DNA of 64,000 nucleotides from Aliishimia ponticola (GCF_004803475.1 NZ_SRKY01000004.1:248001-312000), one strand, 5' to 3'. Positions 18,885 through 29,194 are shown, numbered from the stretch's first letter. Made by a program: numbers and translations. The notes: generated by a model not told the origin, from the letters alone.

Positions 18885-19949
18885 TCAGGACGGGTCAGAC
18901 CACCAGTCTTCGGACTGCATTTCGCGCAATCGGCTGGCCGTGCGTTCGAATTCAAATGCCCCATCCCCTTCAAGATACAGCATCTCGGGCGCGGCGGCGG
19001 CGCTGGCAACAAGGCGCGTTCCGGCCTCATAGAGCGTGTCGATCAGGGTGACGAAGCGTTTTGCCTCGTTGAAATTCGACCGGCCAAGGCAAGGGATATC
19101 GTCGAGGATCAGCACGCGCACCGCCTCGGCCACGGCAAGGTAATCGGCGGGCCCAAGTGGCACGCCGCACAGATCGAAGAAGCGCGCCCGGGCCACCCCG
19201 TTGCGGAAGGCGGGCAGCGTGACGGTCCGGCCTTTGACGGCAAGGTTCAGCGGCTCGCCCGGCCCTCCGGCCAGATCGTCCCAGACCTGATCGAGCGCCG
19301 CGCGCGCAGTGCTGCCCAAGGGCGTGAAATAGACCTCTCCGCCCGATAGGCGATCTTGCCGGTAATCCGTGTCGGAGACCAGTTCCCGAACCACCATCTT
19401 GTCTTCGATCAGTTCGATGAAGGGCAGGAAAAGTTGGCGGTTGAGACCGTCTTTATAAAGATCGTCCGGCACCCGGTTCGACGTGGTCACAATGACGACC
19501 CCGGCGGCAAAGAGCGCCTCGAACAGGCGGCCGACGATCATCGCATCGGTGATGTCGGTGATCTGCATCTCGTCAAAGGCCAGCAGACGCACGCTTTGCG
19601 CCACCGAGGCCGCGACCGGGGCCAGCGCGTCATCGACGCCGGTCTTGCGCGCCTCGTGCATGGCGGCGTGGATTTCCTGCATGAAGGCATGGAAATGCAC
19701 GCGCCGCGCGGGAACATCGACCGTCTCTACGAACAGGTCCATCAGCATCGACTTGCCGCGACCGACACCGCCCCACAGGTAAAGCCCCTTGGGCGCTTCG
19801 GGCGCCTTGCGGAACAGCCCGCGCTTTACCGGCTGCGCCAAGGCGGCGCGGATGCGTTCAAACTCCGGCAGGACAGCCTGCTGTGCCGGATCGGGGCGCA
19901 AATGACCCTCTTCGAGTTTGCGGGCGTAAATCTGGTCGATCATGCTCAT
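18885..19949 (-). CDS. zapE: Cell division protein ZapE (AFG1-like ATPase)
   Basis: A 354-residue AAA+ ATPase. Walker A reads LWGGVGRGKSMLMDLF near residue 68, and the Walker B region LLAFDEMQITDITDAM is near residue 130. The family includes Z-ring-associated ZapE and the mitochondrial protein AFG1. I use the ATG at 19949 because homologues normally begin with this IDQIYARKLEEG segment. A longer start at 20006 has a strong AGGAG five bases upstream and would add 19 residues of no obvious family character. The gene is divergent from the MFS carrier; the later start leaves 105 bases for promoters. Confidence 0.92.
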   Translation of the reverse strand: MSMIDQIYARKLEEGHLRPDPAQQAVLPEFERIRAALAQPVKRGLFRKAPEAPKGLYLWGGVGRGKSMLMDLFVETVDVPARRVHFHAFMQEIHAAMHEARKTGVDDALAPVAASVAQSVRLLAFDEMQITDITDAMIVGRLFEALFAAGVVIVTTSNRVPDDLYKDGLNRQLFLPFIELIEDKMVVRELVSDTDYRQDRLSGGEVYFTPLGSTARAALDQVWDDLAGGPGEPLNLAVKGRTVTLPAFRNGVARARFFDLCGVPLGPADYLAVAEAVRVLILDDIPCLGRSNFNEAKRFVTLIDTLYEAGTRLVASAAAAPEMLYLEGDGAFEFERTASRLREMQSEDWWSDPS

Positions 19950-20054
19950 GGAGGGGAGATATCCAACGGGCTTGCCGGGGGCGCAAGAGATTTTGATGCG
20001 AGACATAAAAACTCCTGAATTGACGGCATCGCGAAGTTGGCGAAACAGTGTCGC

Positions 20055-21293
20055 ATGACAAAAACGCCTCTCTTCACCCCCGTCCTGATGGTCGGCTGCA
20101 TCATCATCATGGTCAGCTTCGCAGTGCGTGCCTCCTTCGGTGTGTTCCAGATACCGATTGCAGAGGAATTCGGCTGGCTGCGCAGTGAGTTTTCGCTGGC
20201 GATTGCGATCCAGAACCTTGCCTGGGGGATCGGGCAGCCGATCTTTGGTGCGGTGGCCGAGAAGATCGGGGATCGCAAGGCAATCGTGCTGGGCGCACTG
20301 ACCTTCGCCGCGGGGATGGTGCTGTCTGCCGGATCGACAACACCGATCGAACACCAGCTTTATGCGTGGCTTGTGGGCTTTGGCATTGCCGGGACGGGGT
20401 TTGGCGTCATCCTTGCGGTGGTGGGCCGCGCGGCCTCGGACGAGAACAGGTCGATCTCGCTCGCCATTGCCACCGCGGCCGGGTCCGCCGGGCAGGTCTT
20501 TGGAGCGCCGGTGGCGGAGTATCTGCTGACGATGATGAGCTGGCAGAACGTGTTCATGGTCTTTGCCGCCGCGATCCTAGCGCTGATTTTCACCTTGCCG
20601 ATGATGCGCGCGCCGCAAATGGCCACCCGGACCGAGCTGGAGGCGAGCTTGGGCCAGACCTTGCTGCGCGCCTTTCGCGACCCGTCCTATATCTTTATCT
20701 TCCTCGGGTTCTTTTCCTGCGGCTACCAACTGGCATTCGTGACCGCGCATTTCCCCGCGATGGTGACCGAAATGTGCGGGCCGATCCTGCCGGGCGGCGT
20801 GCTGCACAATATCGGGATCACCACGACCTCCGCCCTTGGTGCGGTGGCGATTTCGCTGATTGGTCTGGCGAATATCGCCGGGACGCTGCTGGCCGGCTGG
20901 GCGGGCAAATACTGGCCGAAAAAGTACCTGCTGGCGGGCATTTATACCGGGCGCACGCTGTTTGCCGCGGCCTTCATCATGTTCCCGATCACACCGCTGA
21001 GCGTGCTGCTCTTTTCCGTGGGTATGGGGTCGCTGTGGCTGGCCACGGTGCCGCTGACCTCTGGCCTCGTCGCGCATATCTACGGGCTGCGCTATATGGG
21101 CACGCTCTACGGGTTTGTCTTTCTGTCCCATCAGCTTGGCTCGTTCCTTGGCGTGTGGCTGGGGGGACGGCTATACGATGCCTATGGTGATTATACCGCC
21201 GTTTGGTGGGTTGGCGTGGCCGTGGGCGCGTTTTCAGCCATCGTCCATCTGCCGATCCGCGAAGAGCCGCAGGGGCAGGCCCAAGCCGCGTGA
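20055..21293 (+). CDS. Major facilitator superfamily transporter
   Basis: A 412-residue inner-membrane carrier with about twelve hydrophobic segments in two halves. The loop between helices 2 and 3 reads GAVAEKIGDRKAIV, an MFS signature. The ATG at 20055 is preferred to an upstream TTG. The overall pattern resembles monocarboxylate/oxalate-formate-type carriers, but the substrate cannot be told from sequence alone. It stands alone between the divergent zapE gene and the convergent OCD-family gene. Confidence 0.88.
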   Translation: MTKTPLFTPVLMVGCIIIMVSFAVRASFGVFQIPIAEEFGWLRSEFSLAIAIQNLAWGIGQPIFGAVAEKIGDRKAIVLGALTFAAGMVLSAGSTTPIEHQLYAWLVGFGIAGTGFGVILAVVGRAASDENRSISLAIATAAGSAGQVFGAPVAEYLLTMMSWQNVFMVFAAAILALIFTLPMMRAPQMATRTELEASLGQTLLRAFRDPSYIFIFLGFFSCGYQLAFVTAHFPAMVTEMCGPILPGGVLHNIGITTTSALGAVAISLIGLANIAGTLLAGWAGKYWPKKYLLAGIYTGRTLFAAAFIMFPITPLSVLLFSVGMGSLWLATVPLTSGLVAHIYGLRYMGTLYGFVFLSHQLGSFLGVWLGGRLYDAYGDYTAVWWVGVAVGAFSAIVHLPIREEPQGQAQAA

Positions 21294-21308
21294 CGCGCCG
21301 GGCCGCTC

Positions 21309-22217
21309 TTAGGCCGCTTTCCAGCGATCGAGGATATAGCGTGCGGTCATCAGATCCAGATGCGCGCCGCCCCCGTTCTTGAACAGGGTGATATCCTCGG
21401 GGGCGCGGGTGAACGCGCCAAGCTCATAGTAATCGGCCAGAATGTCGCTGTGCTGGATGGTCCCGGCGGCAAGCGGGATCTCGATCTCTCCGATATGGCC
21501 GATGGTGGTATCGCGGCTATCCACGAAAATTCGCGACCGGGTCAGCGCGGTATCGTCGACCTCGCGCATGTCGGGACGATAGGCCCCAATCAGATCCAGA
21601 TGGGTTCCCGGTTGCAGCCATTCCCCACGCAGCACAGGGGTCGTGGACATGGTGGCAGAGGTCACGATGTCCGCGCCCCGTACCGCCGTTTCCAGATCGT
21701 CGGCCACGGCCAGACCGGGGCAATCGGCGCACATCTCTTCGGCATTGGCGCGGGTCCGGTTCCAGACCTGAAAGCGCGCTTTCGGAAACAGGGAGGAATA
21801 GGCGGCGAACAGGTTCCGCCCCACCGTGCCAGCCCCGACAATCAGGATGTTTTCACTATCGGGCCGGGCAAGACGGCGCGCCGCCAGCAGACTGTCGCCC
21901 GCTGTTTTCCACTTGGTCACAAGGTGGAAGTCCAGAAGCGCTTCGGGCGTGCCGTCCGTGTCGGAAAACAGCGTTACCGCCCCATGGATCATCGGCTTGC
22001 CCTTGGCCGGATTGCCCGGAAACACGGTGGCCGATTTGACCGCCGCGCCAAGCCCGTCGATGAAGGCAGACCGGCTGAGCAGGGTATCCTCTGCGCGGTA
22101 CAGGAACGTGTCACCGATATCGGCTTTGGGCTGGTCATGCCCTGCCGCCAATGCGTCGGTCAGGGGCAGCCAGTCGAGCAGTTTGTCGCCGTCCTCGAAC
22201 GAGATAAACGGGATCAT
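21309..22217 (-). CDS. Ornithine cyclodeaminase / mu-crystallin family dehydrogenase
   Basis: A 302-residue NAD(P)-binding protein of the OCD/mu-crystallin family. The Rossmann motif ILIVGAGTVGRNLF is near residue 125, and the KSATVFPGNPAKGKP segment near residue 62 carries the family lysine. Members include ornithine cyclodeaminase, alanine dehydrogenase and ketimine reductases, so the exact reaction is open. The ATG at 22217 has GGAGGA just upstream and overlaps the stop of the HAD gene (ATGA), placing it last in a tight four-gene run from fghA. Confidence 0.85.
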   Translation of the reverse strand: MIPFISFEDGDKLLDWLPLTDALAAGHDQPKADIGDTFLYRAEDTLLSRSAFIDGLGAAVKSATVFPGNPAKGKPMIHGAVTLFSDTDGTPEALLDFHLVTKWKTAGDSLLAARRLARPDSENILIVGAGTVGRNLFAAYSSLFPKARFQVWNRTRANAEEMCADCPGLAVADDLETAVRGADIVTSATMSTTPVLRGEWLQPGTHLDLIGAYRPDMREVDDTALTRSRIFVDSRDTTIGHIGEIEIPLAAGTIQHSDILADYYELGAFTRAPEDITLFKNGGGAHLDLMTARYILDRWKAA

Positions 22218-22834
22218 CGCGCGTCCTCCTCTGGCAGCAGCCCTTCGCCGACCAGCCGCTTTGCCCAGCCCTCTGGGCCGGTGAATTGGTGCGTATGCCA
22301 CCCGCGCTCGGACGCGGCGAAGATGTTGTCGGGGCGGTCATCGGTGAACAACAGTTCCGGCCCGCTCAGGCCCGCGCCTTCTTCGACCATCTGATAAATC
22401 CGCGCATCCGGCTTGGTCACTTTCATATGACCCGAGATGAAATCCCGGTCGAACTCGCGCAGGAACGGAAAATGCTGCGCCGCGTAGTCATAGCTTTCGA
22501 TACCGAAATTCGTCAGCGAGAACACCGGAATGCCACGCGCCTGCAAGGCCCGCATCAGCCGCACCGAATGATCGATGACCGGCGTGGCAAGGTCCAGCCA
22601 GCGGTCATGCCACATGCGGATTTCGTCGCGCCATTCGGGGTGCTTTTCGGCGTGGGCATAGATCGTTTCGGTGAAGGGGTGCCCCTGATCGACAAGTTCG
22701 TTCATGCCGTGCAGGTCGGCTTCGGCGAACATGGCGCGGCGGCGGTCCTCGCCGATTTGCGCATCATAGAAGCGTTCGGGCTGCCATTCGATCAACACGT
22801 TACCGATGTCGAAGATCACCGCTTTAATGGTCAT
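22214..22834 (-). CDS. HAD-superfamily hydrolase, YihX-like
   Basis: A 206-residue haloacid-dehalogenase-superfamily protein. Motif I reads [12 protein letters not shown]; the first aspartate is present, but the second position of the usual DxD is glycine, as in the YihX and related subclass IA enzymes. Motif II is FSLTNFG, and motif [13 protein letters not shown] includes the magnesium-binding aspartates. Members are phosphatases or dehalogenases, and no substrate can be assigned. The ATG overlaps the stop of the YaiI gene (ATGA). Confidence 0.86.
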   Translation of the reverse strand: MTIKAVIFDIGNVLIEWQPERFYDAQIGEDRRRAMFAEADLHGMNELVDQGHPFTETIYAHAEKHPEWRDEIRMWHDRWLDLATPVIDHSVRLMRALQARGIPVFSLTNFGIESYDYAAQHFPFLREFDRDFISGHMKVTKPDARIYQMVEEGAGLSGPELLFTDDRPDNIFAASERGWHTHQFTGPEGWAKRLVGEGLLPEEDAR

Positions 22835-23274
22835 TTGGCCAACCTCAATTCCCGTTCCAGTGCGTCCAGAAAGCGCGAGCGATCCGCCTTTGTAAAGCCC
22901 TTGCCGCCGCCCTGCCGGAACGGATCGGCGCTGCGCAGATCCGCCATCAGGTCGCGCATGGCCAACGCCTCTCTGACATTCGCTTCGGTCAGACGTTCGC
23001 CGTTATGTTTGAGAACCCTTGCGCCGGTCTCAACACAGCGCGCGGCGAGCGGAATATCCCCGGTCACAACCACGTCACCCGGCCCGGCGCGGTCCGCGAT
23101 CCAGATATCGGCAACATCCGGGCCTTCGGGCACGATCACGACCTCCACCAGCGGGTTCTGCGACAGGCGCAGCCCGCCATTCGAGACGAGGAACAGTTTG
23201 ACCCCGTGACGCGTCGCGACTTTCTCTGCCTCGGCTTTGACCGGACAGGCATCCGCGTCGACATAGACCGTCAC
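22831..23274 (-). CDS. YaiI/YqxD family protein (DUF188)
   Basis: A 147-residue cytoplasmic protein with the family start [18 protein letters not shown] and the later [20 protein letters not shown] segment. The conserved aspartates resemble those of PIN-like nucleases, but the function of the family is not established. Both ends overlap neighbours by four bases (fghA stop and HAD start), so it is co-translated with the run. Confidence 0.92.
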   Translation of the reverse strand: MTVYVDADACPVKAEAEKVATRHGVKLFLVSNGGLRLSQNPLVEVVIVPEGPDVADIWIADRAGPGDVVVTGDIPLAARCVETGARVLKHNGERLTEANVREALAMRDLMADLRSADPFRQGGGKGFTKADRSRFLDALERELRLAK

Positions 23275-24101
23275 GCGTACAGCGCCTCGGCGTGGAAGGC
23301 GACGTGGTCCTCCATGAAGGTCGATACGAAGAAATAGCTGTGATCATAGCCCGGTTGCAGACGCAGGGTGGCCTGCTGGCGGCGCGCGGCGACGGCTTCG
23401 GCCAGTACCTCTGGTTTGAGCAGATCAAGGAACTGGTCATTGGTGCCGGTGTCGATCAGCATGGGGCCATCGAACCCTTCGGCACGCATACACAGGCTTG
23501 CGTCATGCGGTGCCCATGCGGCCTCGTCCTCGCCCAGATAGGCGCGCAGCTGCTTACGGCCCCAATCGCTGCCCGTCGGGTTGGAGATCGGCGCAAAGGC
23601 AGAAACAGAGCGGAACCGCCCCTTCAGCCCCATGGCCATCGTCAATGCACCATGCCCGCCCATCGAATGGCCGGTGATGGCTTGCCGGTCCAGATCCACG
23701 GCGAATGTATCCCCCAAGAGAGATGGCAATTCGTCGGTCACATAGTCCCACATGCGGAAATGCGGCGCCCATGGCGTTTGTATTGCGTTGACGTAAAATC
23801 CTGCGCCTTTGCCAAGGTCATAAGCCTCGTCATCGGCCACATCGTCACCGCGCGGCGAGGTATCGGGAAAGACCAGCGCGATGCCCTGTTCAGCGGCCCA
23901 TGCCTGCGCACCGGCCTTCACCATCGCGTTCTCATGCGTGCAGGTCAGACCCGACAGATACCACAGGACCGGCACCGGGCCGTCGCGGGCTTCTTCAGGC
24001 AGGAACAGGCCAAAGGTCATGTCACAGGCGCAGGCCGACGAGCGATGCGTGTAGACCCCTTGCACTCCGCCAAAGCAGGCGTTCTCCGATTGCGTTTCCA
24101 T
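23271..24101 (-). CDS. fghA: S-formylglutathione hydrolase
   Basis: A 276-residue esterase-D-type serine hydrolase that converts S-formylglutathione to glutathione and formate, the second step of glutathione-dependent formaldehyde oxidation. The catalytic serine is in [10 protein letters not shown] near residue 147, the aspartate in [11 protein letters not shown], and the histidine in GYDHSYFF. I prefer the ATG at 24101 because [12 protein letters not shown] matches the usual N-terminus and gives the normal length; an ATG 30 bases upstream is possible. The partner dehydrogenase lies 3 kb away at 27272 rather than next to it. Confidence 0.95.
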   Translation of the reverse strand: METQSENACFGGVQGVYTHRSSACACDMTFGLFLPEEARDGPVPVLWYLSGLTCTHENAMVKAGAQAWAAEQGIALVFPDTSPRGDDVADDEAYDLGKGAGFYVNAIQTPWAPHFRMWDYVTDELPSLLGDTFAVDLDRQAITGHSMGGHGALTMAMGLKGRFRSVSAFAPISNPTGSDWGRKQLRAYLGEDEAAWAPHDASLCMRAEGFDGPMLIDTGTNDQFLDLLKPEVLAEAVAARRQQATLRLQPGYDHSYFFVSTFMEDHVAFHAEALYA

Positions 24102-24257
24102 CTGTCGGCCTTTCCAGAATTGCGTTGGCATCGTGATCCCTCACCCGCCGGTTCGCGTCAAGTTTAACCAACTTTCAATTTATCGCCGTAATGCTGGCCG
24201 TGGTTTGCTGTATTGTTGAGCGACCACATCGGGGACCACAACAAACTGGATATCCTT

Positions 24258-24563
24258 ATGCTTCGCTGCGCCCTTCTGGCTCTGAGCGTATTGCTCGCTG
24301 GACCTTGTCCTGCTGGACGACCCCCCGAAATTCGGTCCGTTGGCATCGCGTCGGTTCAGGCACCTGCGCGGATATCGGGCGTTGCGCCGATTCTGCTGTC
24401 TGGCGTGCCGACAAGTTGGGACCGTCTGCGCGGTGCCGCGCTGTCATCGGACATTTGCGCATCAATCCGCGCTCAGACCACCGGGACGGGCAGCGATCAG
24501 GGGTTCGATCCGGCTGCAATCGTGTCGCAGGCCTTGGGGCAGGATTTCTGCGCCGAAAGCTAA
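24258..24563 (+). CDS. Small exported protein of unknown function
   Basis: A 101-residue open frame beginning with a good signal-peptide pattern (MLRCALLALSVLLAGPCPAG). The mature part is about 80 residues with two cysteines and ends in QALGQDFCAES. I do not recognise it. The ribosome-binding site is weak. Its 3' end overlaps the convergent AEC carrier gene by four bases. The signal peptide and the absence of a competing gene make it plausible. Confidence 0.5.
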   Translation: MLRCALLALSVLLAGPCPAGRPPEIRSVGIASVQAPARISGVAPILLSGVPTSWDRLRGAALSSDICASIRAQTTGTGSDQGFDPAAIVSQALGQDFCAES

Positions 24564-25486
24564 ACCTGCACCCACGCGATGACGGCACTGACCGTCACGA
24601 TGCTGATGACCGTCGAAACAAGGATAGAGGCCGAAACGCGCTGCGGCGCGACGCCGTAATGCTGCGCAAGCATATAGACATTGCCCGCCACCGGCAGCGC
24701 GGCCGATGAAATCGCGACAGCCGCGATATAAGGATCGACCGGAAAGAGGTAGAGCAAGCCAATCGCGACCAGCGCCGGGTGCAGCGCCAGTTTGCAAAAG
24801 CTGAGCCATCCGGCGATCACCAGACGTTCCGCCGATTTCGACGCGAGAGAGGCCCCAATCGCGAACAATGCGCCGGGCGTCGCCGCCCCGCCAAGGATCG
24901 CCAGAAATTCGTTCATCGGGTCCGGTATCGGCAAATCCAGCGAGGACCAGGTAAAGCCCAGCACAATCGCCACGATCATCGGGTTCGCGATCAATCCGCG
25001 CCCGATCGTGCGCAGAATGCTCAGGTTCATCCGCCCGTCCCGCGACCCGGTGATGAGGATCACGATCAGCGACGAGAACACGACAAGATCGACCGCCAGC
25101 ATCACCATGATGACCCCGACGGCGCGTTCCCCCATCAGCAGACTCATCATCGGCAGACCCAGAAACCCGATATTCCCGATGGCCGCGCATTGCGCTTCGA
25201 TGGCCGCCTCTTCGACGGACAGCCCGCGCAGGAACGCGACTGCCGTTGCGATTCCATAGACGAAAGCGGTGCCCCATAGATAGCCGAACAGCAAATCCGT
25301 GTCCCAGACCTCTGCCAATTCGAGGTTGGCGGCAAAGCGGAAGATCATCGCGGACAAGGCGAAATAGAAGACGAACTTGGTCAGGTAGGCTGTCGCCTCT
25401 TCACTGAAAAAGCGCGTCCGACCTGCCCAGTAGCCCAAGCCGATCAATGCAAAGAAAGGGAGCGTTTTCAGGAATATCGCAAGCAT
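24560..25486 (-). CDS. AEC-family transporter (auxin efflux carrier fold)
   Basis: A 308-residue membrane protein with about ten hydrophobic helices in two halves. Motifs such as IGNIGFLGLPMMSLLMG and ALPVAGNVYMLAQHYG resemble the AEC family. Bacterial members move malonate, malate and other organic acids, and no substrate is evident here. The gene lies 74 bases downstream of the Crp/Fnr regulator on the same strand and may share its transcript. Confidence 0.9.
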   Translation of the reverse strand: MLAIFLKTLPFFALIGLGYWAGRTRFFSEEATAYLTKFVFYFALSAMIFRFAANLELAEVWDTDLLFGYLWGTAFVYGIATAVAFLRGLSVEEAAIEAQCAAIGNIGFLGLPMMSLLMGERAVGVIMVMLAVDLVVFSSLIVILITGSRDGRMNLSILRTIGRGLIANPMIVAIVLGFTWSSLDLPIPDPMNEFLAILGGAATPGALFAIGASLASKSAERLVIAGWLSFCKLALHPALVAIGLLYLFPVDPYIAAVAISSAALPVAGNVYMLAQHYGVAPQRVSASILVSTVISIVTVSAVIAWVQV

Positions 25487-25560
25487 GTCTTTGGCATATC
25501 CTTACGGGCAGGCCGCCACAAGCAAAGCGGGCGTTCTGGCCCTTGGGCGCGCTGGCGGGG

Positions 25561-26211
25561 TCACTCGGTCAAGGCGCTTTCCTGCAATTTCACCGGATCG
25601 GTGACGCGGTAGCCCGAGCCGAGGGGTTCAAGCAGGCCATCGTTGCGCCACGCTCGCAATTGCCGGTTCACGCTTTCCCGTGCGACACCGACAAGCCGCG
25701 CGATTTCCGACTGCGAAGGCAGGTTGGGAAGCGACAAGGTGCCATCCTCGTTCTCCTGCCCGTGGTTCATGAAAAAGATGACCAGCCGCCCGGCCAGCGA
25801 GTTGAGCGCATAGGTTTCGGCGCTTGCATTGGCCGATCGCACACGGCTGCACAGCAGGTTGAGGAAATAGTCCAGAACCGCACGATCCGAATAAAGCAGC
25901 TCGCGCATGTCCTGCGCGGACAGCACTGTCAGCGTGACCCGGCCCGCTGCGATCACATCGGCGGCGCGTTCCCGTTTATCGATGACGGACAGCTCGCCGA
26001 TGACATCGCCCGGCCCCAAAAGAGCCAAGACGAATTCCTTCCCGTCCGGCCCGAAGACACAGATGCGCACGACGCCGCTTTCGATGATGGCCATGGAATC
26101 GCCGGTATCACCGCGCGCAAAGATCGTTTCACGAGACTTATATTTCCGCTCTCGTCCGTGCTGCCGTAAAATTTGCAACGCATTACTGCGGTCCGCGTTG
26201 TCGCGCATCAT
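25561..26211 (-). CDS. Crp/Fnr-family transcriptional regulator
   Basis: A 216-residue regulator with an N-terminal cyclic-nucleotide-binding fold (FARGDTGDSMAIIESGVVRI near residues 28-50, then LLGPGDVIGELSVID) and a C-terminal winged helix whose recognition helix is SEIARLVGVARESVNRQLRAW near residues 172-192. The FNR-type N-terminal cysteine cluster is absent, so an iron-sulfur oxygen sensor is unlikely; the effector may be a nucleotide or none. A CRP-like palindrome lies in the gap upstream at 26722, which would allow autoregulation or control of a neighbouring transcript. Confidence 0.92.
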   Translation of the reverse strand: MMRDNADRSNALQILRQHGRERKYKSRETIFARGDTGDSMAIIESGVVRICVFGPDGKEFVLALLGPGDVIGELSVIDKRERAADVIAAGRVTLTVLSAQDMRELLYSDRAVLDYFLNLLCSRVRSANASAETYALNSLAGRLVIFFMNHGQENEDGTLSLPNLPSQSEIARLVGVARESVNRQLRAWRNDGLLEPLGSGYRVTDPVKLQESALTE

Positions 26212-26343
26212 GCCAATCCCTATTGCTGACCACAGTCAGACGGCAAGCGCGTGAAAAATCAAGAAAAACGCGTGGTCACATTGCGATACGCCGTCCTGAG
26301 ACACGTCGCGCCCGTCACACGACGGTCTGCAAACCCCATCCCG

Positions 26344-26383
26344 AAAGAGAAAATGCGGCCCCGGTCGAGCCGGCACCGCATTT
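26344..26383 (-). terminator. Rho-independent terminator, minus strand
   Basis: The arms AAATGCGG (26351-26358) and CCGCATTT (26376-26383) pair perfectly and extend inward through a GC-rich stem. On the minus strand the stem is followed by ATTTTCTCTTT. It sits about 130 bases before the Crp/Fnr start codon and about 400 bases after the GNAT stop, so it ends a minus-strand transcript that is not the regulator's own. Confidence 0.65.
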
Positions 26384-26721
26384 CCACTACCACACTTGTT
26401 ACCCCCGGGGGACGGTCAGATCAAAGCAGCTCACTTCTGCCTTGGACCGTTCCCCTGGATCTATCAATTTGCCCGGACGATATGAAAATCGACACTCCGG
26501 CAGGTGCAATTCCCGATTGACCCTTTCATCGCTTCACACACATCAGGGATCGACATCGACGTGTGTCCGCAGAGAACCGATGCAAAGTAACCCGAGTTCG
26601 TCACACCGACGTCGGAAGGGACATTATAATACAATGCCTGGACTTCCCCCGACCTTCGATGCGCTTCGTTCGAGCATCAATCTCACCTGAATCAAAGTTA
26701 ACCGATTCGCGTTAAGGTTTC

Positions 26722-26737
26722 TGTGATCCAGATCACC
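26722..26737. promoter_or_regulatory. CRP-family-like operator palindrome
   Basis: The sequence TGTGATCCAGATCACC fits the CRP pattern TGTGA-N6-TCACA except for the last base; its core GTGATC-N2-GATCAC is a perfect inverted repeat. It lies between the GNAT stop and the minus-strand TATAAT-like box. A Crp/Fnr-family gene is only 500 bases away. Confidence 0.45.
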
Positions 26738-26786
26738 GTTTCGGAAAAGTTACGAAATAATATATCATTGATGAGCCGGAAGCGGT

Positions 26787-27271
26787 TCAGACAAAGGACC
26801 GGTACATGACCAGTGCATCGACATAACCATCGGTCGGATGATGAAACGCGCCGGGCAACCGACCGACGGTTTCGAACCCTGCGCGAGTCCATGTGTCTAT
26901 GGCGCGGGTATTGGTGGACACGACGAAATTGTACTGCATCGCGCGAAAGCCGGCCTTGGGTGCAGCTTGCAGCGAATGTTCCAGCATGGCCCGTGCCACG
27001 CCGCGACCGCGGGCTTCGGGCGCGGTGACATAGCCGCAGTTACAGACATGGCTGCCGCCCCCGGCTTGATTGCGCTTCAGGTAGTAGGTGCCCAGAACAG
27101 AACCGTTCTCTTCAGCGACGAAGGTTCCATGCGAAGCGCCAAGCCAATAGGCCAAGGCGTCCTCGCGCGAAATGTCGGGATCGATCGTATACGTATCCCC
27201 GGCCCGGAAAACCGGGCAGAGGATGTTCCAGATTGCGTCGTCATCCCCCGGCTGCGCCAGACGGATCTCCA

Positions 27272-27272
<1 letters not shown>
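26787..27272 (-). CDS. GNAT-family N-acetyltransferase
   Basis: A 161-residue acetyltransferase. The acetyl-CoA loop appears as VTAPEARGRGVARAML near residue 85, followed by AIDTWTRAGFETVGRLPGAF, the usual final strand region. Substrate unknown; the family covers small-molecule and protein acetylation. The ATG at 27272 overlaps the TGA of the preceding dehydrogenase gene by one base, so the two are likely co-translated. Confidence 0.87.
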
Positions 27273-28384
<1,112 letters not shown>

Positions 28385-28550
28385 GATCGGATCCTCTTTT
28401 TTGGCTGCCGAACCATCATGGACGGCGCAGTTTTTTTCAACCGGAAATCAAAGACGTAAATTTCTTTTCCCGCAGGGCTCTTGTTCAGGGTTTGGTAAGA
28501 CTTTTCGCAAAAACTGCCCGTAAAGGTAGAATCCTTTGGGCGGAGTCAGA

Positions 28551-29129
28551 ATGGCAAATTTCCAATACTCCCGGGCAGAGAATCGCGCCCACACGACACA
28601 ACATCACCATCATCCGGGTCAAACCCCGGAAGAGTTGATCGCACAGTTCGCTGCGGATGTGGTCCGCGGGCGGATCAAGGATGTCAAAACGCTTCTGCTG
28701 GCCCGGACCGGGCCGGTCACGCGGCAAGAGATCGACATTCTCAGCAATGAATTGCGCAAACTCGAACAACCGAATCTGGCCCGCATGGGCAATCCGCGCA
28801 ATCTCGACGCGACCCTGTCAGAGATTTCGATGTTCGGGGAACGTCGCAGGGTGCTGTCGGACTACCGGCAATGCCTGCATGATATCCTGCAACTCCAACA
28901 CCGGGCAGAGGCGCTGTCGCGCTCGGAAGGGCAGTTGCACAACTTGCGCCGAAGCTCGCGCGGTGCCGATTTCGATACCGCTGCGGACCTCAAGGCCCGG
29001 ATCAAGTTCTGGGAAACGACGGTGGAACGGGACCGCAATGCGCTGGTCGCCATCGAGGATCGGTTGAAAGCCGACTTTCCGCTGTCTTTGCCGGAATTGC
29101 GCCGCATCATCGCACTTCAGGATAGCTGA
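28551..29129 (+). CDS. Protein of unknown function, helical
   Basis: A 192-residue soluble protein that I do not recognise. The N-terminus has a run of histidines (TTQHHHHPGQ). The rest is charged and strongly helical with coiled-coil character (EIDILSNELRKLEQ, LQHRAEALSRSEGQL, and a final ETTVERDRNALVAIEDRLKAD segment). GGAG lies 7 bases before the ATG. It stands 92 bases upstream of imuB, and the SOS box lies between the two, so it is probably not part of the imuB transcript. It shows no RecA-like motif and is not ImuA. Confidence 0.72.
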   Translation: MANFQYSRAENRAHTTQHHHHPGQTPEELIAQFAADVVRGRIKDVKTLLLARTGPVTRQEIDILSNELRKLEQPNLARMGNPRNLDATLSEISMFGERRRVLSDYRQCLHDILQLQHRAEALSRSEGQLHNLRRSSRGADFDTAADLKARIKFWETTVERDRNALVAIEDRLKADFPLSLPELRRIIALQDS

Positions 29130-29194
29130 GCCCCGGTGCAAGATCGGCACAAGACCGGCCGGGACTCGACTCCGCGGGGGCGGGGCGTGTATGA

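Larger units (their letters stand above)
26212..26786. other. Non-coding gap of 575 bases with terminator and regulatory palindromes
   Basis: No convincing gene is seen on either strand, and base composition is lower in GC than in the neighbours. The gap holds a hairpin with a T-rich tail on the minus strand (26344-26383), a symmetric TATAAT/ATTATA box at 26623-26630, an inverted TTAAC/GTTAA pair near 26700-26715, and a CRP-like site at 26722. A frame of about 70 codons on the minus strand (roughly 26680 to 26470) contains four cysteines near its end but has no good start or ribosome-binding site. A small RNA or a long 3' UTR is possible. Confidence 0.5.

Noticed and set aside
26350-26690. 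Possible RNase P RNA, tmRNA, SRP RNA or 6S RNA
   Set aside because: I compared recognisable segments (GAGGAAAGTCC of RNase P, GGAAGGAAGCAGCC of SRP RNA, an ssrA tag) and none is present; GGGGGAAGTCC is only a loose resemblance.
26223-26690. 155-codon plus-strand frame in the gap after the Crp/Fnr gene
   Set aside because: Low-complexity basic composition, no ribosome-binding site, and it crosses a terminator and regulatory palindromes.
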